Assembly: GCA_023935145.1 (NCBI GenBank)
Contig: CM043701.1
Location: 72,726,817-72,790,816, forward strand
Reading direction: 5' to 3'
DNA from: Bretschneidera sinensis
Taxonomy: Eukaryota; Streptophyta; Magnoliopsida; Brassicales; Akaniaceae
Length of the DNA stretch: 64,000 nucleotides
The position numbers were made by a program, and so were the translations under genes. The notes below the pieces were generated by a model. That model saw only the letters and a program-made list of their open reading frames with translations. It did no database searches and was not told where the DNA came from. This document shows, piece after piece, positions 1-9,672 of this stretch (position 1 is its first letter; each line of letters starts with the position of its first letter).

Positions 1-286
1 TGCTTGTGGGATATTATTACTTACCCTTTTGTGATGATGTCAAAAAAGGAGAGAAAGTATAATAGAGAAAATATAATGCAAAGATTAAGGGGGAGCTTAA
101 CACCCTTAATTATTTATATTTAAACTGTTTGTAAACTGTTTGGTTGGGATTATTTTTTGCTCTTTGCAGGTGGTTTTTATCATTAAAACAGAGGAGATTT
201 TGTTCAAGTTTTCTTAAAAACCAAATACTTCGAATTTAAAAATTGAATTTCTTATTATGTTTTTGTCATCATCAAAAAGGGAAAAT
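1..286 (+). mobile_element. SIRE-like copia element, 3' non-coding tail
   Basis: No ORF is recognisable. The stretch ends in a purine-rich tract (about 272-285) that follows a 'gtcatcatcaaaaa' motif. This is the usual arrangement in front of the 3' LTR of SIRE/Maximus copia elements, where it is the polypurine tract. The rest is AT-rich untranslated tail, cut by the window edge. The family call is from recall of SIRE ends and from LTR-like sequence continuing after the nested insertions at 35609. Confidence 0.5.
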
Positions 287-373
287 TATTAACCCTATAT
301 TGATTTTGATAATGACAAAACAAACTTAAATTATTCTAATCAAGTTTATCTAAATGATTAAGCTATTAAGGTG
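287..373 (+). mobile_element. SIRE-like LTR, first piece
   Basis: The LTR start is placed at about 287, just after the purine tract; the expected TG is changed. The piece ends at the AGGTG copy (369-373) that is the target duplication of element B. It continues at 20308-20332 and then from 35609, so one LTR was split twice. The exact first base is an inference. Confidence 0.5.
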
Positions 374-476
374 TGGTGTGAAAATATTTGCAAGTGAACA
401 AAATCGTAACAAGTAGTAAAGTTTTAAAGAAAAAATGTCGAACCCATTAGGACTAATTATGCTATTGAGTATTGAA

Positions 477-614
477 CCTACACGTCTTCATCGACGTTGC
501 TTTTTGATCGGAAGACTGAGAGCTAACTATTGAGACTTTGGGTTATCCGGACACATACTTCGTGAAATGGTTCATGCATGTTTGTTGCCAGAGGCAACAA
601 GATCAAGCTGGTAA
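477..614 (+). pseudogene. rps14: Plastid rps14 C-terminal fragment
   Basis: Translation from 477 gives the last 45 or so residues of plastid ribosomal protein S14, including the blocks 'HRRCF', 'DFGLSGHILREMVHACLLP' and the terminal 'TRSSW' followed by TAA at 612-614. In the plastid, S14 is part of the 30S ribosomal subunit. Here the 5' half is missing at the insert edge, and an in-frame TGA at 531-533 stands where an Arg codon (CGA) is expected, a C-to-T change. It has no promoter and lies inside a retrotransposon LTR, so it is a dead fragment. Confidence 0.88.
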
Positions 615-782
615 GGATTAAAATATCCCTTAATTTTTCTAATTTTTTCTATGACCATCGATCATAGAGGGGCACCTTTACCATTATGTATAAATAGGCT
701 ATTCTATTTGTACAAATATTGAATAAGGGCCCATTCAATTCTGCTTTGTCCATTAGTTTAGTCCCTGTTTTTTTCTTTTCAT

Positions 783-856
783 CGCGGGGTAGAGCAGTTT
801 GGTAGCTCCCAAGGCACATAACCTCGAGGTCACGGGTTCAATTCTCGTCTCTGCAA
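783..856 (+). tRNA. trnfM-CAU: Plastid-derived tRNA-fMet (CAU), probably non-functional
   Basis: A 74-nt sequence folds as a tRNA. It has the plastid initiator-type start CGCGGGG and a D arm with the AGCAGTTTGGTAGCTC core. The anticodon CAT is at 817-819, the T-loop is GGGTTCAATTC and the end is CTCTGCAA. Substitutions in the anticodon stem side and acceptor arm relative to the usual plastid gene suggest drift after transfer. The gene order with rps14 and trnG supports a plastid source. Confidence 0.8.
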
Positions 857-997
857 CATTTTTTGTCAAAAAAATGAGGCTTGACTCTATTAACTAGTCA
901 TTAATTAACATTTTTCTTTTGGGGTGGGAGGATAGGACCACTATACTATCACGGTCAACTATAAAGAATCTTTTATCTTCTTAAATACATTACTCTG

Positions 998-1068
998 GGT
1001 GGATAGCGAGAATCGAACCCATGTCTTCTCCTTGGCAAAGAGAAATTTTACCATTCAACAATATCTGC
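998..1068 (-). tRNA. trnG-GCC: Plastid-derived tRNA-Gly (GCC), probably non-functional
   Basis: The minus strand of this 71-nt span matches the plastid trnG-GCC layout: a D-arm region ending AATGGTAAAATTTCTC, anticodon GCC within TTGCCAAGG, and a T arm containing GGTTCGATTC. It is opposite in strand to trnfM, as in chloroplast genomes. Changes such as a T for C in the acceptor end and an altered T stem (CATGGGTTCG) indicate decay. Confidence 0.8.
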
Positions 1069-2546
1069 TTTATTTTCGTTCTTGACACTAAATTTTTGGA
1101 TAATATTTGCTCAGAGCTATACCAGATACTCTCTTCAAAGTGATTTCTTCAAATTCCACCACCAACCCAATTATGAATTAAATATTAGTAATTAAATAGT
1201 AATTACTATATTATTGAATATATTATTTATATATTTTATTTAAAATATTTTATAACTATAAAAAATAAAAAATATATATTTAATATTATTATTTATTTAT
1301 TATATTTAAATTAGAATATTATTTCATTATTTATTTAGTATTTCATTCATATTTCATTCAAATTCCAGAAGTTTGACCCCTCCCTCTAATTATTTTTGTT
1401 TTCTTTATTTGCATTTTTTTGGATTTATATTGAATTTGAATATGTCTCATAACAGGAAATAAAACCGAAATTTTAAAGACTTTTCCACCTTAATTACACT
1501 AAAGTGCTTGACAAAGATAAATTAAAAAAAAAGAGAATAAAACTTAAGGTTATAGAGATAATAAAAATAATCTAGATCTTTTGATTTCACCTAGTTAATC
1601 CCACACAATTTATTATTCCTTGTTATAAAATTTCAATTTTTCAAGATGATGAAAAATAAATCCCTTAATTATTCAATGGTTTCTCTCGAATAACATTAAA
1701 AATATATCTACCTAATAATTCATCATATCTCTATGTGAATTAAATTATTTGAAGATTCATTAAGTTCTTTGGATATTTCTTAATCTAAAATCACACTAAT
1801 TGCGGTAAAGTATCTCTATCTTTCACTCAACTAATGGTGTTTAATCCTAAAAGCTTCTAATCACAAATTACCTCTCGGCTTCATTATGATTCAATAAATC
1901 AAACAATAATTGGCCGGAAAATTGTAAACAATAAGATCAAGAATGAACACTCAACATAAAATAAACTTTGAAATAAAATAACTTAGAATTTAAATTGTGT
2001 GTTCAAAGCTAGACTACATCAAAGCCCTAGAAAAATAAAATTAGTTCATAACAAATCTGAAGTCAACCATGTTCTTATTGGAATGCATCAAAAGAAAACT
2101 AAAAAGGAAATACTAAAACTATCTTGCTTGAAATAAGTTGATGAAGCATTTAAGATTGTTGAATATCTCTCTTCATTGAGACTTGGTAGCCACCCTCCTT
2201 CTCTTCTCTCTTTATTATTAATGTTTAGGAAAAATCTGAAGTCCTCCAATAAGAGAGCACTCGGCCATATATATAGGCAAACTCCTAGAAAAGAAAAGGA
2301 AAGTAAAAAAATACTACTCCTTCTAAGAAAAGGAAAGACACTGAAATGAGAAATACTTCTACTACTAGGAAATTATGAAATAGGAAAGTAACTAAAAAAA
2401 AATACAGCACAAAATAGGAAAAAGTGCGACACAAGCAATTAAAATAAAATAAATAAAAATCAAATCAAATCAAAAGAAATAAAGGAAAGTTAACAATTTT
2501 AATAAGTAAACGAGTAATAAAAATCATGTAAACATTACACTTATCA

Positions 2547-4084
2547 AATTCCCCTAAACTTAAAATTTGCTATCCTTCAAACAAAGAAAAAGAGAAAAAC
2601 AACTAAAAACAAGAATTGATTTAATTCATAAAATTTGTTTCCTTAAAGATTGCCTAAAGTTTATAATCCGAAGGAATCCTTTAATACCACACAAGTCCAA
2701 AAGTTAATTCAAAACTAAATTCTATCTCATTATCAATTATCTCATTGATGCATACCTATCATTCTCACTTCATTATTAGCTTCCTATATGATTTTATGCA
2801 AATAAGTAAATATATAATGGATCTCTAGTTATGAAATTGATAATTCAAACTCTATAGGCTTGTTTTTCAAATAACTCTCCACTAATGTAGAACAAAAATA
2901 TTACCAAGGATCAATAAGTCTTTATTAGGCTTGTAATGTAAGGCTAAAGTGAGGGCTACAACGAAAAGATAGGATTCCAAGAAAACTTAATTTTGAACAC
3001 AAACAAAACAAATAGAGCATACTCACTTCTAACACATACACTTCTTCTCGATCCTTTGAATCTCTCAAAATTCCTATCTTTATCGTTTCTTCAAAGATCC
3101 CCCTTATGTTTATTATTTATTTATTTATTGATTTTTTAACACTTCCCAACACCTTGTTGACTTTTCACACCCCCAATTTTATGACTTTGATAACATGGGT
3201 TGTGATAAAATTTACTTGTAAAATTTCTACCTCTCACACCTTCCATGCTCTTCTGACTTTGTGTAAACTTAGTTCTCTTGAAAGGTAAGGAAATCAGTGT
3301 TTAAGCTCAAATAGAGTAGGGAATATGATGTTTTATAAAAATAAAAAATATAAGGCCAAAGTATAATTCAAAAAAGCTTAAAGGGATGACTAGGGATAAA
3401 GATAATAAATAGGTCGGCTTGAAAGGCTCAATCGATTCAAAGAATGTCTAAATCATTTCCCAAGTAATATTTTGTCTAAGATTTCGCCTCGAGTGTCTCA
3501 AACAAGTTCTAGAGTTTGTTGAGACCATACAAATTTTGAATATTAACATAAAATTTCACTAGGTATACAAAACAATTAATGATAATGATAACATGGGCTG
3601 AATATAGAAAATCTCAAATTAAGCAAAATCAAGTCAACGATTAACAAATAGACTCAAGTAAAAATAATTTTCCCTAAAAATTATAATCAATTTCAATTGT
3701 ATTCTTATCATAGGCCTTTTTATTCATCAAACCAAAAAAAAGAATTTTTTATTCAATTTTTTTTTTAAAAATAAACTCCCTTCCCCCAAACTTAAATAAT
3801 ACATCGTCCTCAATGAGAAAAAATAAAAAGAATGAGAAAAGGCAAAAAGTGCTCCCTAGATTTCCAATTGAATGTTGTCCTTGAAAGTGCAACCGTGTAA
3901 CACATTGGAGAGCCCCTAAACTTAAGCAAACCTACATGATGAAAACAAAAATAAAAATTAAAGAGAAAAATAAAAAAAATCTTGAGTTGCCTCCCAAAAA
4001 GCGCTTTGTTTAAAGTCTATAGATAGACATTGTCCAAATCATTATTTAGGATTAGTGATATTGATAAAAAACTTTTGCATGCTA
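2547..4084 (-). other. Element B 3' untranslated region
   Basis: No coding signal. Read on the minus strand, purine tracts of the form AAGTTTRGGGG occur three times: beside the LTR (about 2550-2562, the expected polypurine tract) and again near 3782-3793 and 3912-3922. The conserved block found in A, C and D is not recognisable here. The region otherwise is AT-rich. The sequence near 3985-4000 (GCCTCCC...GCGCT) resembles the start of the UTR after integrase in A and C. Confidence 0.65.
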
Positions 4085-5753
4085 AAATCTCCATCCAAAT
4101 AAGGCTTTAACCTCTGTCTATTAACCTTGAATGTCCCTTTTGTCTCATGATGAACTTCAACCGCTCTATATGGAAAAACACGAGTCACAACAACTAGTCC
4201 CGATCACCTAGATCGCAACTTTCCCGAAAAAAATTGAAGTATTGAATTGAATAGTAAAACTTTCTACCTTACTTTTAGCTCCCTTCTCAAAATATTCTTA
4301 TCATGCAATCTTCTAGTTTTATCCTTCTAAATTCGAGCATTCTCGTAAGCATCATTGCGAAACTTGTCCATCTCATTAATTTGCAACATCCTCTTCTCAC
4401 CTGCAACCATTAAGTCAAAATTAATTAAGTGTCTTTATCACCCAATAAGCTCTATGTTCTAGCTCCACGGGTAAATGGCATGATTTTCCATAAACAAACC
4501 AATAAATGATGTCCTATAAGCCCATAATGCATCATCTAACCTTCGTGCCCAATCTTTTCATGAGATACTAATGGTCTTCTAAAGTATGCAGCTCAACTCC
4601 CTATAGGACACCTCAACTTAGCAAATTTTTTTAGGATGATATGGTGTTGCCACATGATGAGTAACTCCATACTTAGTAAGTAAAGCTTCAAATGGACGGT
4701 TGCAAAAATGCTTCCCACCATCACTAATTATCGCCCTTGGAGTGCCAAATCGAGAAAAGATATTTTTTTGAAGAAAATTCACCATAACCCTGACATCATT
4801 GGTCGGCAAAGCAGCAACTTCCACCTACTTGGAAATGTAATCTAAAACCACCAAAATAACTTTGTTTGAATACGAAGATGGAAAATGACCCATGAAATCT
4901 ATCTCCCAAACATCAAACAATTCAATCACTAAAATATTATTCAAAGGCATCTCATGTTTGCTAGAAATATTCCCAACCCGTTGACATTGAACACATAAAT
5001 TAACAAAGTTAAAAGAATCTTTAAAAATAGAAGGCCAATAAAACCCGGATTACAAAATTTTTGCCGCTATTTTTGCACCACCAAAGTGGCCGCCCACTTC
5101 CAATGAGTGGCAATGTCGAAGTATACTCTCCATATCTTTTTCGGGTACACATCTCCTAAATATATGATCTGCACAATGCTGGAAAAGAAAAGGTTCCTCC
5201 TAAAAATAATACACTTCAAGTCGGGGAAGAACTGCTTCTTTTGTTGATATGTCATCCCGTGAGGTAGAATTTAAGACACCAAGTAGTTGACTATGTCGGC
5301 ATACAATGGAACAACCTGAACAGCCATCAAATGCTCATCCGAAAATATTTCATTAATTGGAAATTGTTGCTCATCATTAATTGGAGAAGAATTGCTGCTC
5401 CAAAAAATAATACTTCAAGTCAGAGAAGAATTGCTTCTTTTGTTGATATATCATCTCGGGAGGTAGAATTCAGGCCACCAAGTAGTTGACTATATCGGTA
5501 TACCATGGAACAACCTGTACAACCATCAAATGCTCATACGAAAATGTTTCATTAATTGGAAATTGTTGCTCATCATCCGCACCCTTAGGCTCAATCCGGG
5601 ACAAGTGATCTACCACCAAATTTTCGCTACCCTTCTTGTCCTTAATCTCCAAATCAAATTCTTGTAGAAGCAAAATCCATCAAAGTAATCTTGGTTTAGC
5701 ATCCTTTGTCGTAAGTAAGTACTTAAGAGCATAGTGATTGGTATAGAAAAACT
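4085..5753 (-). pseudogene. Element B RNase H end and integrase (degenerate)
   Basis: On the minus strand, pieces in several frames show the end of RNase H (5470-5673; '[17 protein letters not shown]', 'DHLSRI'), the integrase zinc-binding region (about 5000-5255), the integrase core (4618-4824; 'IISDGGKHF', 'TPYHP') and the C-terminal part (about 4085-4600; 'DALWAYRTS', 'GKLRSR'). Many stops and shifts separate them. The right edge is the insertion point of element A; the RT part of the same gene resumes at 15229. It cannot make a working enzyme. Confidence 0.8.
5215..5580. repeat. Imperfect tandem duplication (about 195 bp) in element B pol
   Basis: The segment at about 5215-5385 recurs at about 5413-5580 (both contain 'caccaagtagttgactat', 'gctcat' and 'attaattggaaattg' blocks). 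It covers the spacer between RNase H and integrase and helps to break the frame. Element A and D have one copy at the matching place. Confidence 0.75.
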
Positions 5754-6566
5754 TGTTGTGAGTTTTAATTTACTCACAAGCACACGAGTCGTTTGCAGTA
5801 TAGTGTTGTGCAAGTGCGAGGTCGAATCCATAGGGAATTGCGTTGTGAAAATATAATTTTTAATCTAAATTAACTCTATCTTAACCTAGTTCCGAATTTT
5901 GAATGATATTGTAAAAGAAATATAAACTAAGCTAAGTTGATTTAAAATCTAATAATTAAAAACACTAAGGTTTCCGAATCCACCCTACTAAAGTTAAGCA
6001 TATATGTTCTAAAAAATAGCCTATCAAAAGATTCCATGAATCCAACTATAAGACAAAAAACAAAGAATATCCTAATTAAACCAAAAGCGTCCAATGTATC
6101 CGCTCTTAACAAATCACAAAGGAAATCCAATTTAATCGAAAAGCATTCAATGTATCCATAAGATGAAACACAAGGAATATCCAACAGACAATTTAAAATC
6201 AATCAATTATAAGATTAACTCAAATAATTGACAGAACATTTATACTAAAAATTGTCAGATTTGTACAAGCAAATCTGAACTACTACGCCAAACAATGGCA
6301 GGGCTTCATCTTCAACCTTAGCCGAAGAGTCTAGCCACTCATAACTATAAAACTATAGTAAAAAGTGCTAAACATTTAAACTAAAACAACTAAATATAAA
6401 GAAATAAATAAACAACTTTACATGGGAGAAATTCCACTCGCTGACGGGCGGCGCTTCCCCTCGTGGTAGCAATGCCTTCGGGATCCATCAGAATGCTAGC
6501 GGACGTCCAGCGATAAACACCAAAGTGGCTCAGGAATTGTACACTGAATGATGAAGCCAGATGGTG

Positions 6567-6577
6567 TTTATATAGGG
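6567..6577 (-). promoter_or_regulatory. TATA box of element A LTR (left copy)
   Basis: The minus strand reads CCTATATAAAC, about 50 bp downstream of the last palindrome unit and in the middle of the LTR, where the U3/R border is expected. The matching box in the right LTR is at about 14779-14789. Confidence 0.65.
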
Positions 6578-6628
6578 GAAGACCCGGAGCAATATGGGTT
6601 GCAGATTCGATGTGGGATACTGCCCATG

Positions 6629-6833
6629 TGCGCTCGATCGCAGTGTGGTGCGATCGATCGCAGGTACGATCGATCGCATGTCTTGTGCGCACGATCTCAT
6701 GTGCGCTCGATCGCATGTCTGCTACGATCGATCGCAGATGCACTGAACTTCAAATATTTCGATGTGGGATGTTGACCATACGCTCATTCGTAGGCAGGTG
6801 CGCTCGATCGCATATCTCGTGCGATCGATCGCA
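6629..6833. repeat. U3 palindrome array, element A left LTR
   Basis: About nine units of a 14-bp palindrome near TGCGMTCGAKCGCA lie between TGCGCTCGATCGCA (6629-6642) and TGCGATCGATCGCA (6820-6833). Some units are degenerate (for example GCGCACGATCTC). They sit directly upstream of the TATA box in element sense, so an enhancer-like role is inferred. CpG density is much higher than in the surroundings. Confidence 0.85.
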
Positions 6834-6998
6834 ATGTCTCCAGAAGCTTCACATCTCCTGAAATGCTTTATTTTCTCCACAAACCTGTAAAAATGCACAA
6901 AACACAAGAAAGACGTAAAATAAAGTGAAATACTACCAACTAAGAGCATAACAAATATAAGTTAAGGGTCTAAAATATGCAATATTTAAGACTCATCA

Positions 6999-8257
6999 AA
7001 TACCCCCAAACTTATATTTTGCTAGTCCCTTAGCAAAACAAAATAAAAGACTCAATGAAAAACAAAGAACATAAAGATAAAGTCATCACTCATGGTATCT
7101 AAAAATTTAAGGAGCACACATCACCATGATATTCATTCATAAGCAAGCTTAAAAAGGTAAACCCATCTTCGCAATGAATAGAAATGTTAAAATCTAATTA
7201 CTTAAAAAAGGCAGGATAAGGCATCACAAGTCTGACACTGTGTAAAGTGAATTAGCATATAAAATGAAGCTTCCAAATAACTCCAATGTGTAAGGTCTCC
7301 ATGTCTCAAGATTCACCAAATTTCCCATCAAACTAAACGAAAAAGGCATAGTAATTTTTTTTTTTTAATAAGGCACCCCTTAAGCTTTCTAATTGACCCA
7401 TGTAGCGAGTGTTAAGTCAATGACTCCCAAACAAGGTGGTTTTAGGGCATTAGGTGTAAAGACACCCCTAAGGACTTACTAACTCGAGTAAAAAAGGCTA
7501 CGAAATTAAACCGGCCTTAATAATACCAAGCAAAATTCCACCTTTTGACGTGAACACTCACTGCTTACTGAGGCAAGAGGTCCAGTTACTCAGCGAAAAG
7601 TTTATTAATAATTTTTTTTTTAATATTTTCCTATGCCCAAGAGTTCATCCAACAAGTCATCCAGTTTCAGTTAAGATAAGGAAAAATACACATTAAAATC
7701 ACATGTCATACCTCACATAATTTGTGCTAATGTGCTCGTGTTAGATTATGTCAAACATGTGAATTCTCAAATGCCTAAGGTAAGTAACTAAATTTTAAAA
7801 TTTATCACCAGATCATGTGTTCAAAATGTTAAGCTCACCAATGACATCACATCACAGAAAATGTTTAGATCAACCAAAATTTCACGATAACATGAGCATG
7901 CATTTATCTCTTTGACGAAAAGACAACAAATTAGGACAAAGTGTGTGATGTGTCTCCCATACCCCCAAACTTAAATTACACATTGACCCCAATGTGTGAC
8001 TAATATGGAAAGAGCTTACCTGAGATATGGAGAACTATCTGGACTGGTATGGCTCATAGCATACCCCCAAACTTGAACTGAAGTACGCTTTGTCCCTGAA
8101 AAATAAAAACTGGAAAACAAAAAATACTGGAAACAAACATTAATCATAAAAATGCGAAATAATAAATAAACAAAAGAAAAGATAAGCTGTGGGGTGCCTC
8201 CCATGAGCGCTAAGTTTAACGTCTTCAGCCAGACTCTCCATAGAATACTACACTCAA
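6999..8257 (-). other. Element A 3' untranslated region
   Basis: Non-coding between the end of integrase and the 3' LTR. The minus-strand motif AAGTTTGGGGGTAT occurs three times: beside the LTR (6999-7012, the polypurine tract), near 7959-7971 and near 8060-8073. A block (7383-7600) conserved with C and D lies inside. Confidence 0.8.
7383..7600 (-). promoter_or_regulatory. Conserved 3' UTR block, element A copy
   Basis: This stretch is closely similar to blocks in array C (21910-22130, 26660-26880, 31386-31610) and D (63679-63900), although LTRs and the flanking UTR differ. Element-sense RNA could form a GGTGT-CTTT-ACACC hairpin (7453-7466) and a second hairpin from ACTGAG/CTCAGT arms (about 7566-7593). 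Function unknown; packaging, stability or 3'-end formation are possibilities. Confidence 0.6.
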
Positions 8258-9660
8258 TCTGAGTAACTAGGATCCTCCAACAGTATCATCTCAATGTCCG
8301 GACTCCTCAACTCTAAGAATGGTTTTAGCCTCTGTCCATTTACCTTGAAAGTATTACCATTTTTAGGATCCTCAATCTCGATGGCCCCATGAGGAAAAAC
8401 CGATCGAATAATGAATGGGCCTGACCATCAGGATTTGAGCTTGCCTGGAAAAAGATGCAGGCGCGAATTATAAAGAAGAACTTTCTGACCCGGCTCAAAA
8501 GCTCGTCTCAAAATGTTTTGGTCATGAGTCTTCTTCATTTGTGCTTTGTATGATCGGGCACACTCATATGCATCATTCCGCAGCTCCTCCAATTCATTGA
8601 GTTGGAGCTTCCGTTGTGAGCCAGCCTTGGAAAGATTGAAATTTAGTTGCTTGACAGCCCAATACGCACGATGCTCTAATTCAACCGGAAGGTGACATGC
8701 CTTTCTGTATACAATGCGATAGGGAGACATGCCAATTGGCGTCTTGAAGGCTGTCCGATATGCCCACAGTGCATCCGTCAATCGCAGAGACCAATCCTTT
8801 TTATTAGGGTTCACAGTCTTTTCCAAAATTTGTTTGATCTCGCGATTTGAAATTTTCACTTGACCACTCGTCTGTGGGTGATATGGGGTGGCAATTTTGT
8901 GCGTGATACAATACTTCTTCATCAACTGCTCAAAGATCTTGTTGCAAAAATGCTTACCTCCATCACTTATGATTGTTCGAGGCATACTAAAACGAGCAAA
9001 AATAGTGTCTTTCAAGAACTGGACCACAACTCTGTGGTCATTGGTCTTGCACGCAACGGCCTCCACCCACTTGGACAGATAGTCCACAGCAACTAGAATG
9101 TATAAGTAGCCAAAGGAGTTTGGGAATGGTCCCATGAAATCAATGCCCCATACATCAAAAATCTCAACAATCAGAATAGGGTTGAGGGGCATCATATTTC
9201 TCCTAGAAAGACTCCCTAGCTTTTGGCAACACTCACAAGATATACAGTAAGTGTGAGAGTCCCGGAACAGGGTAGGCCAATAAAATCCACACTGCAAAAT
9301 CTTTGCAGTGGTCTTTTTAGCACTAAAATGGCCTCTACATGCATGATCATGACAAAAGGCGATGACATTAGATTGGTCATGCTCAAGAATACACCGTCTA
9401 ATGATCTGATCAGGACAATACTTGAACAGGTAAAGATCGTCCAAGAAAAAGTGTTTTACCATGGCCAAAAATTTTGATTTATCTTGCCTCCCCCAATGCA
9501 AAGGCATGTGTCCGGTGACAAGATAGTTCACTATGTCAGCAAACCATGGTGCGGGACTGTGAGCAATGTGCATCAATTGCTCATCAGGAAAGGTCTCAGA
9601 AATGGGAGTGGCAACCTCACTGAATTCCACAATCAATCTAGACAAATGGTCCGCCACCAC
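8258..9660 (-). pseudogene. Element A integrase (decayed)
   Basis: Ty3/gypsy integrase, which joins the cDNA to chromosomal DNA. The open stretch 9660-8428 begins in the RNase H tail ('ADHLSRL'), then the zinc-binding region (H...H near '[10 protein letters not shown]', C..C in 'CISCECC'), the catalytic core ('WGIDFMGPF', 'IISDGGKHF') and the C-terminal '[16 protein letters not shown]'. The third acidic residue of D,D(35)E is Lys here (GQVK, where D has GQVE), so catalysis should fail even apart from the stops. A TGA at 8428-8430 replaces an expected Arg codon; coding similarity goes on to about 8258. Confidence 0.9.
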
Positions 9661-9672
9661 ATTTTCCGAACC

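Larger units (their letters stand above)
477..1456. other. Nuclear plastid DNA insert (NUPT): rps14 3' end - trnfM - trnG spacer region
   Basis: Three plastid genes occur in the order and strands of the land-plant chloroplast genome: the C-terminal codons of rps14 (+), trnfM-CAU (+), and trnG-GCC (-), followed by AT-rich sequence expected from the trnG-psbZ spacer. The insert interrupts the B LTR. The right edge (about 1456) is where LTR similarity resumes. The last 390 bp are assigned by position only. The plastid origin could be indirect, through plastid DNA carried in the mitochondrion. Confidence 0.85.
374..2546 (-). repeat. Element B 3' LTR (left copy), interrupted by plastid DNA
   Basis: Sequence matches 19091-20307 from its start to about 476 and again from about 1457 to 2546. 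Between these lies a plastid-derived insert, which replaces about 23 bp present in the other LTR. Without the insert it is about 1.19 kb, close to the 1217 bp of the right LTR. The pairing of the two copies and the flanking AGGTG duplication fix the ends. Confidence 0.88.
5754..6998 (-). repeat. Element A 3' LTR (left copy)
   Basis: 1245 bp, TG...CA ends. On the minus strand, U3 holds a palindrome array (6629-6833) upstream of a TATA box (about 6567-6577). The U5 end near 5754-5860 carries the family's conserved CACTTGCAC-type stretch. It differs from the right copy mainly by lacking one 16-bp palindrome unit and by scattered substitutions. Confidence 0.92.

Noticed and set aside
783..1068. 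Functional nuclear tRNA genes
   Set aside because: They are plastid-type tRNAs in plastid gene order with stem changes, inside a dead LTR; plastid tRNA fragments are normally silent in the nucleus.
3106..3288. 60-codon plus-strand ORF in element B 3' UTR
   Set aside because: Low-complexity AT-rich translation, no conservation with A or C, antisense to the element.
6629..6833. Direct-repeat CRISPR-like array
   Set aside because: Units are palindromic, only 14 bp, irregularly spaced and inside LTRs of a plant element; there are no cas genes.
6548..6861. ORFs of 75-117 codons across the LTR palindrome arrays, on both strands
   Set aside because: They arise because the palindromes are GC-rich and poor in stops. 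The same ORFs recur in both A LTRs at the promoter, with repetitive Arg/Ser/Asp-rich translation and no domain.
6999..8258. Envelope-like ORF downstream of pol in A, as in classic Athila elements
   Set aside because: Only about 1.3 kb separates integrase from the LTR and no transmembrane or long ORF is seen on the sense strand; the same holds for the visible part of D.
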